A stretch of DNA of 64,000 bases from Chaenocephalus aceratus (taxonomy: Eukaryota > Chordata > Actinopteri > Perciformes > Channichthyidae), in the NCBI GenBank assembly GCA_023974075.1, contig CM043789.1, positions 34,736,659-34,800,658 on the forward strand. The letters are read 5' to 3'. Below are positions 1 to 37,535 of this stretch, piece by piece. Every line of letters starts with the position of its first letter. Position 1 is the stretch's first letter. A program made the translations under genes and the position numbers. A model generated the notes under the pieces. That model searched no databases. It saw nothing but the letters and a program-made list of their open reading frames with translations, and was not told the origin of the DNA.

Positions 1-2244
1 CATACTGAGGGATGATGTACCAATGTTTATTAATAGTTAATATGTCTTCAGTGTCTGACAACATGTTGTGAAATGTATCTTTAAACAAAAGTATCTAATG
101 TTACCCAGACAGGAAGAAGCACTCAGAGGTTTTGCTTAAGTTAAAGTATCAATGCCACAGTTTAGAAATACTTTGTTGTTAGTCTAAAAGTGGCAAAAGT
201 CGTTTTGGCATTAAAATATACTTAAAGTACTTGAATGGCCTGTTTCAGAGTCATAGGTATTATATTACTGGATTTAAAATGAGAAAATCCTTTTGGTGTT
301 CATCACTTTGTTGTTGCAGTGTTAGAGGTCTCATTTTAACTCATTTGTATACTGCTAAATACATCATTTATTTGTTGATTTATATTTTGCCTTTATAATC
401 TATAACTGAAGTATATACCATAACTGAAGTATCACATAAATGTAGCGGGATGAAAAGTACAATATTTGCTTGTCAATTGAAAATAAGTAAAAGTATTAGG
501 TAGCATGGATATACTATAAGGGCCTGAACATTGTTTTTCATCAACATGTGAAAACATGGTTTGATGCTTATTGATGAAGTCAGTTAGTTTGCATGTGATG
601 GACAAATAAGAAACAATTGCTTTTAGTTTTATCCTCTTGAATGTTGTCAACAATGCATGTTAGTTTGCAATACAAAACTATTACATTCAAACCAAACACA
701 GATAAGGAAAATATATTCGCCCTTTAGAGATTGAAGTTTAATACAGTGTGATAAACAATATTTAAAAACTCCATTTTTAAAGGGCCATGGTCTTTTTTCC
801 CCATGCCTACTATCATGTGATCATAAATGGTATTGATAGCCTACAGGTAGACAATTACAGTATTTGTTAAATGACACAACACTTGACTTTAAACAGCTGT
901 CTGTTAGCTCTCAAAATCTTCCCTACAGCAATTACCCTCATGCAGCTCTTCCCTGAATCTCCAAACAGCAGCTAGTTTCAATCTCTTTCGCACTTCTGCT
1001 CCACATTTTTCCATTGTAACGCAAACTGCAACTTTCGCACCACTTGGCCTGAGGTGATCTCCCTTCAGACGGTGTTGCCAGTTCTATTTTGAAGTCGTAG
1101 CACAAGCTAAGGAGCTGCTTCCAGCCACATTAACATGTGCGTGTCTGTGGTTTGTTTGGGTAGGGCCCAGCATTAGTCATCAGTTTTCAATACAGGCACA
1201 AGCTACTGGCTGAATCGCTGTTGTGGGGTAAGGCCTGGATATACGGCATTGTTTCTTTTCTATAACGAAAATGTTACGCATGTCAGAAATCAGGTCCCAC
1301 AATGGTGTGATGTTACTGTATTGCCGGCATTATACCCGTCTCAAACTCCACAAGGACTAAAATGGCAAAACCTTGAGCGCACCGAGAGTTTCTGTCTGAG
1401 CTGACGTGTCAAACTGAACGAATGCCAGTTTGAAATGAGCAGTGGTTTCAGATGGCGCTCTGCTGCCATCATACATACTCGAGGGTCATGCGTCTATTTT
1501 GATCACACTCTTCATGTCAGTGTCCTGTTCCTCACCCCGTCGCTCAGTGTTGTCCTCGCTGTCAAAGCTATCTGTTCATAAGCATGCAGGGTGTGTGTGA
1601 GTGTGTGTGTGTGTCCTGTGTCTCACCACAGGAGATGATATGGTCAACTCCATCCAAAAACTGTTTAGTAGATGTTCAAAACGTATCTGAGTAGCTTTCC
1701 GCCTGTCAGTCACATACACACTTGGCTGTTTTCTGATAACTGTCACTGTTAAAACTATTGACTTATTGCTCTAAAGACTGCAATAGATTTATATTTTCAG
1801 TCATTTTTTAAGCAGAAATGGTGAAGAATTCCCATATTTTCTGATTCCAGCCTCTAAAATTAGATGGTATCCCGCAATATTTTTGGGTATTGGAGTTTTT
1901 GGTGGAACAGAGCAAAGTGTTTGCTATATTTGACGTCATGTCTAGCTTTGTGAAGTTTTGACAGACAGTTTTCTTATTTATTTGTACATTTCATAGACAT
2001 ATTATATCAACAAATTGAAAACCTTTTCTTCAGACTAATTTACAATCAAAAGGCAAGCACTGCTAGGTCTGTATGAGCCCCTGAATGGAATCTGTGTCTT
2101 GTAATGGTGCTGTTGGAATATACATTATGCTCTCTGTGCATCCATGTGTGTGAATGTGTGGATTCACATTTCTCATTGTACTTATTGGTTTCTGTCTGTC
2201 AGCTGTGATCTTCTAATAAACAGCTGTTTACCTCCCTATAACAG
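1..2244. other. No gene recognised; flank or intron of CAST
   Basis: AT-rich sequence with no ORF resembling a known protein and no convincing exon. A short GT-rich stretch lies near 1590-1615. The region could hold the CAST promoter and first exon, or be intron; nothing in the sequence settles which. Confidence 0.5.
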
Positions 2245-27810
<25,566 letters not shown>

Positions 27811-27900
27811 ACCACTGGGTAAGGATTGTTCTCATCTTATGCACGATTTCTCCTGATAAAATCTGAGGATAAAGTGCTGACTGCTGAACATGTGTTGCAG

Positions 27901-28915
27901 GTTGTCAGAGCAATATGACCCCCCGGCCACAGGGACTTCAGTGAGGGAGCTGCTCTCTGGATAATGATTCTATTTTTTCTAAATCGCCTAGAATGTATAC
28001 TGGATGAAAGACAAACCAAGACACACACACAACACACACACACACTCACACACTCTGCATGTGGCGCCTCTTTTGCTTGGTTTCACATGTATTTAAGTAT
28101 GTAAGATGTTGGTTTTCTGTGGAGAATATGAAAGACTGTTGAAACAAGAAGCCCAATAGAAGAATGAGAAAGACAGAGGGGAAAACTGGTGGGAAGGAGA
28201 GAGAAAGTCAGGTGATAATCTTTTGTTGGTTGGTGGTTTGAGCGTGCTGATGAGGAAGGCGCCTCCTGTCAGAGTCCTGCATGAACATGTCAGCTGACAG
28301 TTGTTCACACACTAATATTACAACTGTTGTGATGTTGGTTGGAGCGGAGGGGGGTGTATCGTATCGGGATGTTTGTGCAATCTTGATGTACACAGAAAAG
28401 CACATTTTTCTATCATGATCAGATGCCATTAATACACTAGTGTACAGCTTAGTTTGCTTTCTATTTTGGACAACACATAGTTTACATAATTACATATGTG
28501 GAGGTTTCCAGTAGCTTAATTATATATCCTAGGGCTTCTCGCAAATACCTTTACATTTCTACAGAGAAATATCTGTTTAAAAAAAAGAAGAAGGGTCTTT
28601 TGCATGCATTTGGCCTTGTAGAAAAAATAATTGCTTGTGTCCAGAGGTGCACTTAGTGAACTGAGGTGGCTCCAAGCGTTTTTAACTGCCTTTGTTTGTA
28701 TACTGTAAAAAAAAAAAGGAAAAAAAGAAGTTTTTGCTCTATTAAAGAACACTGTTAAAGTTAAAAGGTTTTTAAAATGTAAAGTCCAAAATCATATACG
28801 GCACCCTTGTTTGAATTTTTTCATGGCAAAGGTTTTGTGTGGGTGTGAGTCAACATGTGAGATGTATTTTAGATGAGGGAATGCTAATTCAATAAATAAA
28901 AATATGTAAAAACGG
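27901..28915 (+). other. cast: CAST 3' UTR exon with poly(A) signal
   Basis: TTGCAG acceptor at 27895-27900, no coding potential, and AATAAATAAA at 28891-28900, so cleavage is expected near 28910-28920. The final part resembles 56460-56635 downstream of copy 2. Confidence 0.6.
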
Positions 28916-28929
28916 TGTTGTATGTAGAG

Positions 28930-28961
28930 TCGTGTGTGTGTGTGTGTGTGTGGTGTGTGTG

Positions 28962-28998
<37 letters not shown>

Positions 28999-29095
28999 TG
29001 TGTGTTGTGTGTGTGTGTGGTGTGTTGTGTGTGTGGTGTGTGTGTGGGTGTGTGTGTGTTGTGTGTGTGTGTGTGGTGTGTGTGTGTGTGTGTGT

Positions 29096-29140
<45 letters not shown>

Positions 29141-29144
29141 TGTC
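28930..29144. repeat. (GT)n microsatellite with GTGGT interruptions
   Basis: Imperfect GT repeat; the paralogous site at 56640-56700 has a shorter, purer GT run, so the tract has changed since the duplication. Confidence 0.95.
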
Positions 29145-29825
29145 GAAAGAGAGAAACAGAAACTAACATGAACCGCTTTAATATAAAAAAATACAACAGG
29201 ACATTTATACGCACTGAACGGGAACCGCATCTCTTATAAAACGATCTTTCTTTACTTTTCTTTGCTCCTAACTTCGTGGTTTTTCACTCTGCATGCAGAC
29301 TTAGCAGCCCACTTCATTTTGACTCTGAGGGGCTCACAAACAAAAATGATTTGCTCAAACTTCATAAAAACTTAATATTCATGCCCCAAGACTGTAAATG
29401 ATAGATGGGGTTGCAAATGTAAAAAAAATACATAAAATAATAAACATGAATATAAACACAATTTTGGTTTTTGATTGAGTGACAATATATTTATTTGTAC
29501 AAAATTTCAAGTTACAACAAATCTAAAAAGTAGGATAATTCACAAAAACTGTACATCCAATTAAAAAAAATATATAAATCAAATATCATGAGGGTACAGT
29601 ACAAGTCAACAGTTTCCCGATTAAATTGTCACATGGCCATATACAAAAGCAAAATTAATTATATAAAAAATTTCATTTTTAATTAACAATATCTAGGCTT
29701 ACTTCTAAAATTCTCAGGACTTCAGTGTGTTTAATGATCAATATTCAGATTAATAGACATTTCATTTCAAGTTATTCCAATTAGAGTTCGATCTAAATGT
29801 GAAAGCAGTGCATTATTGTCGTTAT

Positions 29826-30035
29826 CAATTCAATTCAAAACCTTTATTTATCCAGGTAAAATCCCATTGAGATCAATGATCTCTTTTTCAAGGGAGACCT
29901 GCAGCAGTAGGTTCCACAAGAAGACATAAAAACATAAACAACAGAACAACAAAAGGACATCATACAGCAAAATGTACAGGGATTACAATTTACAATTTAA
30001 CCACATGTACAGGTAACAACAGCTTCTGATCAATG
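29826..30035 (-). mobile_element. LINE 3' tail inserted in the cd8a duplicate
   Basis: AAACCTTTATTTATCCAGG and CTCTTTTTCAAGGGAGACCTGC match the 3' end of the LINE at 54480-55240, minus orientation. ATCAAT flanks both sides; the intact copy has an uninterrupted GTTATCAATGCAGG near 57524. Confidence 0.75.
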
Positions 30036-30283
30036 CAGGTAAAACTTGACGATGAAGATATTGAAAGTATTTATAAACTGAACATTTTCTTTATTAACTA
30101 TCAAAAACAATGAAAATGTTTAAGCAGAAAAAGAGTGACCATGAATGTGATTAAGCTGAAATAAGACGGTAAAACAACACTATAAAAAATGCTGTTGCAT
30201 CAAACATGACTGTTTGGTCATCAGTTGTTTTCCAGGAGCCATCACTCGTATGTGTGGGATAAACAAGGTATTTACAGTGGCGT

Positions 30284-30815
30284 TTTTATATGTACAAAAG
30301 TGGTGGGGCACGAACAACTTAGATGTGTATAAGCTTCTGATGCTTTTTTAAACAAGTAAAGTTTAAGGGACATGGAAAAAAAATAGGGTTAGTTTTCGTG
30401 CGCACGAGAAAGTATCACGAGAAACTAACCCGTTATCAAGATTTTTTTTCTATGGAGAAAGTTTACCGCTGCGCCAAGGAGGAAGTGGGAGCACACAGGA
30501 GGAGACAACCATTTCATTGCAGACTAACATTATGTTTACGTGGGGTTATGCCATTGCATACATTATTTGAGGAGGGTGCTAGGTGGACCTCTGTCGCCTG
30601 TTTTTTTTCTCTCTCTCTTTTTTGTTGTTGTTCATGTCCCTTTAGACTTTAGGACTTTGTTTACAGCAAAAAGTAATACATTACTGTAACTCCATTACTT
30701 TTTGTAAACGTGTTACACCCACACTGCTTACAGCCATCAGCTCTCTGAATTATGAGATGACGTTTGGTGGGGTTGCCAGCACTTGATTATGATTATGTTT
30801 TTGCTTGCAGACTTT
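30284..30815. other. Unassigned inserted sequence
   Basis: Not present at the paralogous point (about 57780). Contains GTTAGTTTTCGTGCGCACGAGA with a nearby inverted partner GAGAAACTAACCC, and a fragment near 30670-30725 resembling the AGTAATACATTAC element family. No gene. Confidence 0.5.
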
Positions 30816-31732
30816 AGAGGCTTCTCAATTCTTAAATTTCCCCTCCACGACTTCCCCTCCTCGAGACTTAGTCCCGCCACAGGAGATGCGAGCGGAGGAC
30901 CGAGGAGGGCGGAGAGAGGAGGGGAAGCAGCAGACGTTTAAAGAGCCTGTGACAGCATCCCAACAACTGTTGTGCAATGAAATATTGGGCTACTAGTAAT
31001 CTCGAACCGTCAGTTTAAAAAAGAAAAAGCGATACCGTTCCGTTAAATATCAATAATTTCGAACATCGCGGGGAAATTCCTTCGACTCATTTTGAAGTTT
31101 TGGGGGGAGCCGGAAGTGACGTCAATGCGGGAACGCTTCGAGAGCCAAACACGGACAAAGTGTGTTGTCATGCGTAGAAATGGTGAATTACTGAGATTAG
31201 GCACGTTAATAACGTTTTAATGAAGTTGACTACAGTATATTCATATTTGTCAGTGCTTTCATGTCAATTCGGCGACATAAACATAAATGATCGTGGTGAA
31301 GATGATGATTACATTAGGATTAAAAATCGGGAGTGAGAGCTGCTGAATTTCCTCCCGTCGGATGTGATATAAAAACAAATCGATTATTTTTGTGGTTGTA
31401 AACTCAAGTGGATGAAACTACATTTATTAGTGCTTTCATGTCAATTCGGCGAACATATGATACATTAAATGATCGTGAGGATGATGATTAAAAATCGTTT
31501 GTTTGAGCCGGTCTGCATTTCCTGATGAGAAAACAAACCGATGCTTTTTGTAGTTGTAGTACACCAACAACATGGATTAAACGTGTGGTTTTTTCACCAC
31601 AATGTTGGGGAAATTAATGGATAAAATGCACGGATTATTATTATTATTCCCATTCCCACTCGATCGGGACACTAGGTCCACCGTTTCCCCGCAGCGAGGC
31701 TCCCCCCGTTGACAGTTTACGTGGGCTGGGTG

Positions 31733-32590
31733 CAGTGGCGGACTGGCCATCGGGACGAATCCCGATGGGCCGGTACCGAAGTGGGCCGGTCGGATAAGTA
31801 ACTAGCACATCCCCCATAGGCGGCGCGTGAGGCTCAGGTTTGAGAAGGCTAAATCACTTTTTTTACCTGACGCTGCCCGCCTCCGGCGTCTATAGAAAAG
31901 AGATCACTCAGTGTGCGGAGTTTAAATCTCTCAAGTCATATTACAGGATAAAGGAAATACAGTTTAAACTGCCGTATGCAGAGAAGACGCCGACGTGTCG
32001 CACTTATCATTCATATCACACTCATCAATCAGATCATCGATCATATAATATCATAATATATCATATATTTCCTTATCTGAGTCAGCTTCTCAAGCCATCT
32101 GGCCGTGCAACACTCAGTGTCACAGACTGTATGCAGAAGTATTATTTTAAGCATTATGTTGACGAAACACTCGAGACAAATGTAATTAAAGTCAGATCCA
32201 CTCGTGTCTTAGACGTGAACGCGCTCTTAGCTGGAGAGAGAAACCCTGGCTTGATTTACCGAGTTGATAACCAGCGTCGTAGGACCGCTTAGCGAGATCT
32301 CGTTTGTTAGTTTGTTGTTGTTAGTTTGTTTGTTACTCAAACATATCCAGGGTCTGTTGAACTGGCTTCGTAGTACAGGGCACAGGTGGCTAGCAGCGCT
32401 AATGTCAAAGACACAGACATTATACATTATATTGTATTTTACCAGGATGCAGTGACACAAATATTTACATATTTACATTTATCTACAGCACCCTGACATC
32501 CCCCACTCGCCCCGTTGACAATTTACTAGCGGGTACCGAAGTGGGCCGGTCGAGAGTCCCGGGATGATTTGTAGTCCCATTCCACCACTG
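31733..32590. mobile_element. hAT-like element nested in the 9.2-kb element
   Basis: Ends CAGTGGCGGACTGG and CCATTCCACCACTG are imperfect inverted repeats, with GATGGGCCGGTACCGAAGTG near the left end and a related stretch at 32527. Flanks GCTGGGTG and GCTACATG agree at 5 of 8. A 150-codon ORF inside (31840-32292) resembles nothing I recognise. Confidence 0.65.
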
Positions 32591-33481
32591 GCTACATGAC
32601 CATATGATCGCCCATATTGACGCACCTCATTCCTAAACTTCTAACAGATATAGTCTAGATGGAAATAGGGGTCCACGCGCACCCCTCGGAATTTTTTTAT
32701 GCCACCTGATTTTTCTTAATCCTTAAAAAGTGTCTACTTTCAGAATCTGCCAGGTGCCAAGCTGAAATAATGTCCGAAAGGCTCCATTTTTAACCCTTTA
32801 TTTGCACCTAACCCAAAACCGAAACATTACAATTGATGTAGCAAGAGGCATAACCTTTGAAGTAAACAACATACAGAGACAAATGAATACATTTTTCCAT
32901 ACAATTCTGACCCTATGAATTCAATGGAATGGTTATTTTTGACATTTGACAACATTTTGACTGTATTTCTGGACAAAAACAGCAAAAAATGCAAAAAATT
33001 TGTGTCTGACCAACTACTTTTTATTTTTCAAACGCATAGAGTGAATATTTGTTGACAATCAGTTTTTTTTCAATCCTCCAAGTATTTATTTTAAGATTAT
33101 ATTGGGTACCAAGCTGAAATAATGTCCCAAAAGCTAGTTTTAACCCTTTATAGCACCTAACCCACAAATCGAAACATGAAAATAGAATGTAATGTAGAAT
33201 GTAGGCATAACTTTTGAAGTAGACAACTTACAGAGCGAAATTAATACATTTTCCCACACAATTTTGATCCTAGGAATTCAATGGGATGGTTATTGTTGAC
33301 ATTTGACAACATTTTGACTGTATTTCTGGACAAAAACAGCAAGAAATAACCAAACGTGTGTGTATGACCGACTACCTTTTCAACACATATGGTGAATATA
33401 TGTTCACAATCAGTTTTTCTCTAATCCTTTAAATGAAATGAAATGATTCAATAAAATGTTGTTGGGTTTATTTTTAACTCT

Positions 33482-34270
33482 TTATTGCTCTTCTGACTCT
33501 GCTCTCTGAGCCAGTACCTCAACAAGAGAAGGAGGGAGGATGGGTCCAATTGCCCAGACCGGTTCCAACACCTCCTCTTCTCCTGTCTTCTCCCAGCCCA
33601 TGCCTGGATCATGTGGTTTTGGGCTCTCGATTATTGCCTTGTCTGCTCTCTTGTAGAAGGCGACTCTGTAGTTGGCTCGCTGGACATGTGGAATGAGACA
33701 GACCTTGGGGGGAGGCAGGCGTTCCAGGTCTAGTTTTGACTTAGAGTCCAGGACTTTGTCAGCGCCGACCATCTTTCTCATCATTTTCACCCGTACTGTG
33801 TCAACTGATGTCATCCGTGCTTGGCCATACATAATGCATGTGAAGCTCTCCATCTCCTCTTGAAGCTCATCAGTGACCATCCAGTCTGCACCAAGCTGCC
33901 TGAAAGCTTTGTGGAGTTTAGGAGTCTTCTCCAGCTTCTTCAGGGGATTCACCTTGCCTTTGCCTTTAAAAGCGCTGGTACAGTCCTCCCCAGTAAAGAC
34001 GTAGAATCCCAGCAGTGTGCTACAGTAGTCAGGGCCCAGTGATTCCGACAGTTCTGTCACATTTATCAGTGTGCGATGTTTGCCAGAGCCGTGGTCAAGG
34101 TAGATGGAGAGGTTGAGGAGGATCATCAGGATGTCTGTGTCAGGTGTCCTCACCACACTGGACTTGTACCCCCATTTGACAGCCTGGTGGAGGTACAGGA
34201 CAATCCGGCTGTCTGTCTCCTCCTGGTTGGATCGCAGTTCATAGATCTCAGAAGTCTGGACCTGTAACAA
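33482..34270 (-). CDS. Uncharacterised transposon-borne protein, C-terminal 262 codons
   Basis: Open for 262 codons, the longest non-repetitive unspliced frame in this region besides the Tc1 transposase. Visible: SNQEETDSRIVLYLHQAVKW near residues 14-33, RTPDTDILMILLNLS near 41-55, LGFYVFTGEDCTSAFKGKGK near 87-106, and CLIPHVQRANYRVAFYKRA near 191-209. From memory this order (EE-D-R; TPDTD; FTG-D-SAF-GKGK; RANY) recurs in uncharacterised proteins predicted from teleost and cnidarian repeats. The spaced acidic residues recall PIN/FEN-type nucleases, but that is inference. It stops about 50 bp outside the left inverted repeat. No transposase motif is recognised, so the role in transposition is unknown. 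Confidence 0.6.
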   Translation of the reverse strand: MLQVQTSEIYELRSNQEETDSRIVLYLHQAVKWGYKSSVVRTPDTDILMILLNLSIYLDHGSGKHRTLINVTELSESLGPDYCSTLLGFYVFTGEDCTSAFKGKGKVNPLKKLEKTPKLHKAFRQLGADWMVTDELQEEMESFTCIMYGQARMTSVDTVRVKMMRKMVGADKVLDSKSKLDLERLPPPKVCLIPHVQRANYRVAFYKRADKAIIESPKPHDPGMGWEKTGEEEVLEPVWAIGPILPPSLVEVLAQRAESEEQ

Positions 34271-34331
34271 TCAAACAAAGTAAATGAATACTACTACACC
34301 TCCGGGTGTTTGGACCATCAATTATGCGCTC

Positions 34332-35727
34332 TCAGAAGAGCCACGTCTGAGCCTCTCCTGGGCTTTGATGGAATCTGGCTGGTAGACATCTGTAGAGAAC
34401 ACAAAATGGTGCTTGGCAACCATTTGGTCCAGGAGCTGGTTTCTCCTCCTCTAGAAAAAACATTGAACAGCAAACCGTTCGAGTGCCTCTGTGACCGCCT
34501 TCAGAATCAAGAGAGCCTTGGCATATGACTTCCCGCTCAGGATATTTTTCAGTCAACCACTGTTTGCGAGGCCAGCTTCTATGAGGATCTCGGCGTAGCC
34601 AGCTCCAAGACACTTGCGCCCAGTGAGTCTGCCCATGTAATTCATGGATGTGTGGAACTTGCCAATGAGGTTCACATGCTTACTGAATTCCTCCTCGTAC
34701 TTCCATACTATAGGACAGGCTTTCATGACGACTCCCAGGTCAAACGTGTTGATGGTGTATGGCTGTCCAACCTCCTCAGTTGCTGCCTCGGATCTCTTGC
34801 GTAGCTCATTACACTACTGCGTTGTCTGTAATGGGCTGGTTGATGGGGGTGTAAAAGTCGATGGTAGATTTCCTAGGAGGCACTTTCCCTGTGCTTGAAA
34901 TAAAACCACCAAATCCAGGCACTTGCTGCTTGCCCAGGCTGCTCAACCATCTGATGAGGAGGTGGGTGTTGTACTGCAACATTGAGGCATCATATGACAC
35001 TTGGTTCTCAGCAGGAGGGTGTAAAGTTGGCATTCTTGGGGGAATTTGGGGTCAAACTCTTTTGAACGCCAGCTCTGGCAGCGTCTCGGGAGGCGTGATC
35101 TTAAGGTTTCTCATCTTGGATGACCTGTCATAGAGAGGAAGGGTCCTTTTCTTGGTACTCACATGGCTCTCCTTCACTTCTTGAATCATGATTCCCCCGG
35201 CGCTGTTTACCACATTTGAACCATGAACGTTGGTGGTGATTCTGTTCAGGTTGTCCCACTCGCTGTGAAAAACAGGGTTTCCCTCGCCAGTGATGATTTG
35301 AGGTGTCAGGTTGGTCTCATCTCATCAAAAGCCTTGGCCGTGGCTGTCTCAAGTTCCATACTGAAGTCATATGTCTCCGAGTGTCCTAGTCGTGAAAGGA
35401 TGGTTGTGAGCTGTAAAGATAAACAAATGTTTTTTTTATCAATATCAAATACCTGTATGAAGCATAGTTGAGCAATGACAATGTAGGACCTCATAAGCAA
35501 TAAGTTAGCTGATCACTCACCTGTTTGCTTCGATAGAGGTGCCGAAGTGTGGCACACAGGAGGATGTGCTTTGGGAGTTTCCACTTGCTGTTAGTTGCTG
35601 CTCGACACACATCTTGTGTAATATATCGAATAGACCAGCCTCTGCGTCTTCTCACACTTTCTTCATCAAGTGTCCCAGTCACCACTGAGCTCAGAAAGTG
35701 TACAAGATGCTTCTGGGAGCAGTTCAT
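34332..35727 (-). pseudogene. Broken middle part of the same transposon protein
   Basis: Minus-strand pieces in different frames. 35491-35727 includes DVCRAATNSKWKLPKHILLC; 35306-35500 includes HSETYDFSMELETATAKAFD; 34809-35033 includes PGFGGFISSTGKVPPRKSTI; 34332-34613 has no recognisable motif. These match, in order, the middle of the protein family ending at 33482-34270. The breaks may be introns or frameshifts; I cannot tell which. Confidence 0.55.
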
Positions 35728-36000
35728 CCATTTTCACAGCATCCAGCTCCTGTGCAGTTGGGGGCCATGGTAGCTCTTTGACTCTTTGAATGCCTTTTTA
35801 ATGTGAGAATTGAGGGTGAGTGCTGCTTCTTGTAGTGATCAGATGTTCCAAGTTTGTACGCACATTTAACTGCTTCATCTACAGTAATGCTGAGATAAGG
35901 TTCAACTCAAGACAACCCATGGTGTGGTACCTTGAGAATGTGAGTTCACGAGATATGTCTTGGTCTCCTTGTAAACGTCTTGCCAATTTCTCACTGCGGT

Positions 36001-36232
36001 ACAAGGCAAGCAGGCAAGGCAAGGCAAGGCAAGGCAAGGCAAGGCAGCAAGGCAAGAGGCAAGGCAAGGCAAGGCAAGGCAAGGCAAGGCAAGGCAAGCA
36101 AGGCAAGGCAAGGCAAGGCAAGGCAAGGCAAGGCAGCAAGGCAAGGCAAGGCAAGGCAAGGCAAGGCAAGGCAAGGCAAGGCAAGGCAAGGCAAGGCAAG
36201 GCAAGGCAAGGCAAGGCAAGGCAAGGCAAGTT
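36001..36232. repeat. (AAGGC)n microsatellite with SINE-like tail
   Basis: About 45 near-perfect AAGGC units, followed by TTTATTTATATAGCACTTTTCAA and CAAAGTGCTTTACAAAA (to about 36290), a common fish repeat end. ORFs through it encode only a KARQG repeat. Confidence 0.95.
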
Positions 36233-36456
36233 TATTTATATAGCACTTTTCAACGCAGGGTAATTCAAAGTGCTTTACAAAAAAAAATGAAAGACATTAA
36301 GCATTAAAAAAGAAAAGCTAATAAAATAAACATTAAGGAAAAATACATGGATAAAGTTACAGTGCAGTCTAAAATATGAATAGTTCAATTAAACATTACA
36401 AGAAAAAGTACATGACAAGTACTAAAGTACTACACAATAGGACTTGTCATGTGCTG

Positions 36457-37092
36457 TCATTTTCGGGCTTGCGGGCTGTCAATGTTGTCTGCTGCCTTTT
36501 TTCCTCTCTTCCTTCCACGCTCATGGTTTTGGTAGTCATTGTTGAAGTTATTTCTGCATATTGGATGATACTGAGCTTCCATAGAAAAGAGGTCCTTGCC
36601 CTGCACCTTGCGATAAAGATCCTCTTTCTTCAATTCCTGCGCCCTAGGTTTGATAACTTTCCAGGCTGGTTCTTTGTGTTTCCAACTCTGAAACCTTTTT
36701 AGCTCTTCAGTCTTCCCCTTGAACTTGGTTGTTGTTTTGTCACAGAAGATACACTGATTTGGGAACAAGAAGGATCACCGAGCCCCTTCAGTTTGACTTG
36801 AGAGACATTTGGGATGGCGTAGGGAGTCCTTTATCGATGACGATGATTCACCAGATGTAGAAGCCTTTGACACTTTTAAACGATCCAATTTCCCTGTGAA
36901 GGTTTTGTAGCAGTTTTGATGATAGCCAGTTTTATCCAAAGGCAAGCCTTCTAACGTCAATGGTATTTGGTCACAAATATCCTTCATGCGGTATGGTGAG
37001 GTGGCTGTTTCGCAGAGTCTCATATCACGAACACTGTGTAGATACGATAGCTTCTCGCTTGCCCCCCCTTGCATTTGCCGAGCATGATACAA
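36457..37092 (-). pseudogene. N-terminal zinc-binding part of the transposon protein, with an in-frame stop
   Basis: One reading frame from 37092 to 36457, interrupted by a single TGA at 36775-36777. The upstream half has ICDQI followed by TGYHQNCYKTF; the downstream half has CIFCDKTTT and AQYHPICRNNF. Each half carries the C...YH-x2-C-x3-F pattern of a putative zinc-binding module, so two modules lie in tandem. Either a nonsense mutation or readthrough. Confidence 0.55.
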
Positions 37093-37439
37093 TTACCATA
37101 CTCAGAAGTTGAGACATGTAAAATACATGTTATCGATCTAATCCTCTTTAGAGGCACTTCAGCTGTGTTACAATGTTTCCTTTTTCCCATTGTCAGCAGT
37201 TTATGAAGTAATCAGCCTGAATAAAGAAATTAGAAACATTAGATAGCTACCAACACTCTGAGGAGGACCAAATGATGAAGTATACAATGTTTCCTTTTTC
37301 CTATGGTTAGTATGAGTAATCAAACTGAAAATAAAGAAAAACATTATCTAGCTACTAACTTAGCTAGCTACCAACACTATAGTCAAGAATACAATGTTTT
37401 TTCCTTTTCCCTATTGTTAGTAGTGAGTAATAAGCCTGA

Positions 37440-37535
37440 AAATGCTGAAAAACATTAGCTAGCTATCAACTCAGCTAGCTACCAACTCAGCTAGCTACCA
37501 ACTTAGCTAGCTACCAATTTAGCTAGCTACCAACA
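37440..37535. repeat. Short tandem repeat based on AGCTAGCTACCAACT
   Basis: Four to five units of 16-20 bp with small variations, inside the 5.9-kb transposon near its right arm. Confidence 0.85.

Larger units (their letters stand above)
28736..30283 (-). pseudogene. cd8a 3'-end duplicate including broken exon 6
   Basis: Paralogous to 56451-57781, with interruptions. The exon 6 copy is at 30200-30249. Relative to the intact exon (57705-57753) it carries a one-base insertion in the codons before the last three residues, and the splice acceptor AG has become AT. It cannot encode the normal CD8 alpha C-terminus. Confidence 0.88.

Noticed and set aside
28792..29239. Histidine/threonine and cysteine/valine repeat ORFs
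   Set aside because: Translations of the GT/CA microsatellite; the same kind occurs at 25564-25883, 44489-44722 and 55916-56122.
31840..32292. 150-codon plus-strand ORF inside a hAT-like element
   Set aside because: No recognisable domain, low-complexity H/Y stretches, and position inside a MITE-like repeat; kept only as a note in that element.
35820..36263. ORFs of KARQG and PCLAL repeats
   Set aside because: Artefacts of the AAGGC pentanucleotide repeat, open in several frames on both strands.
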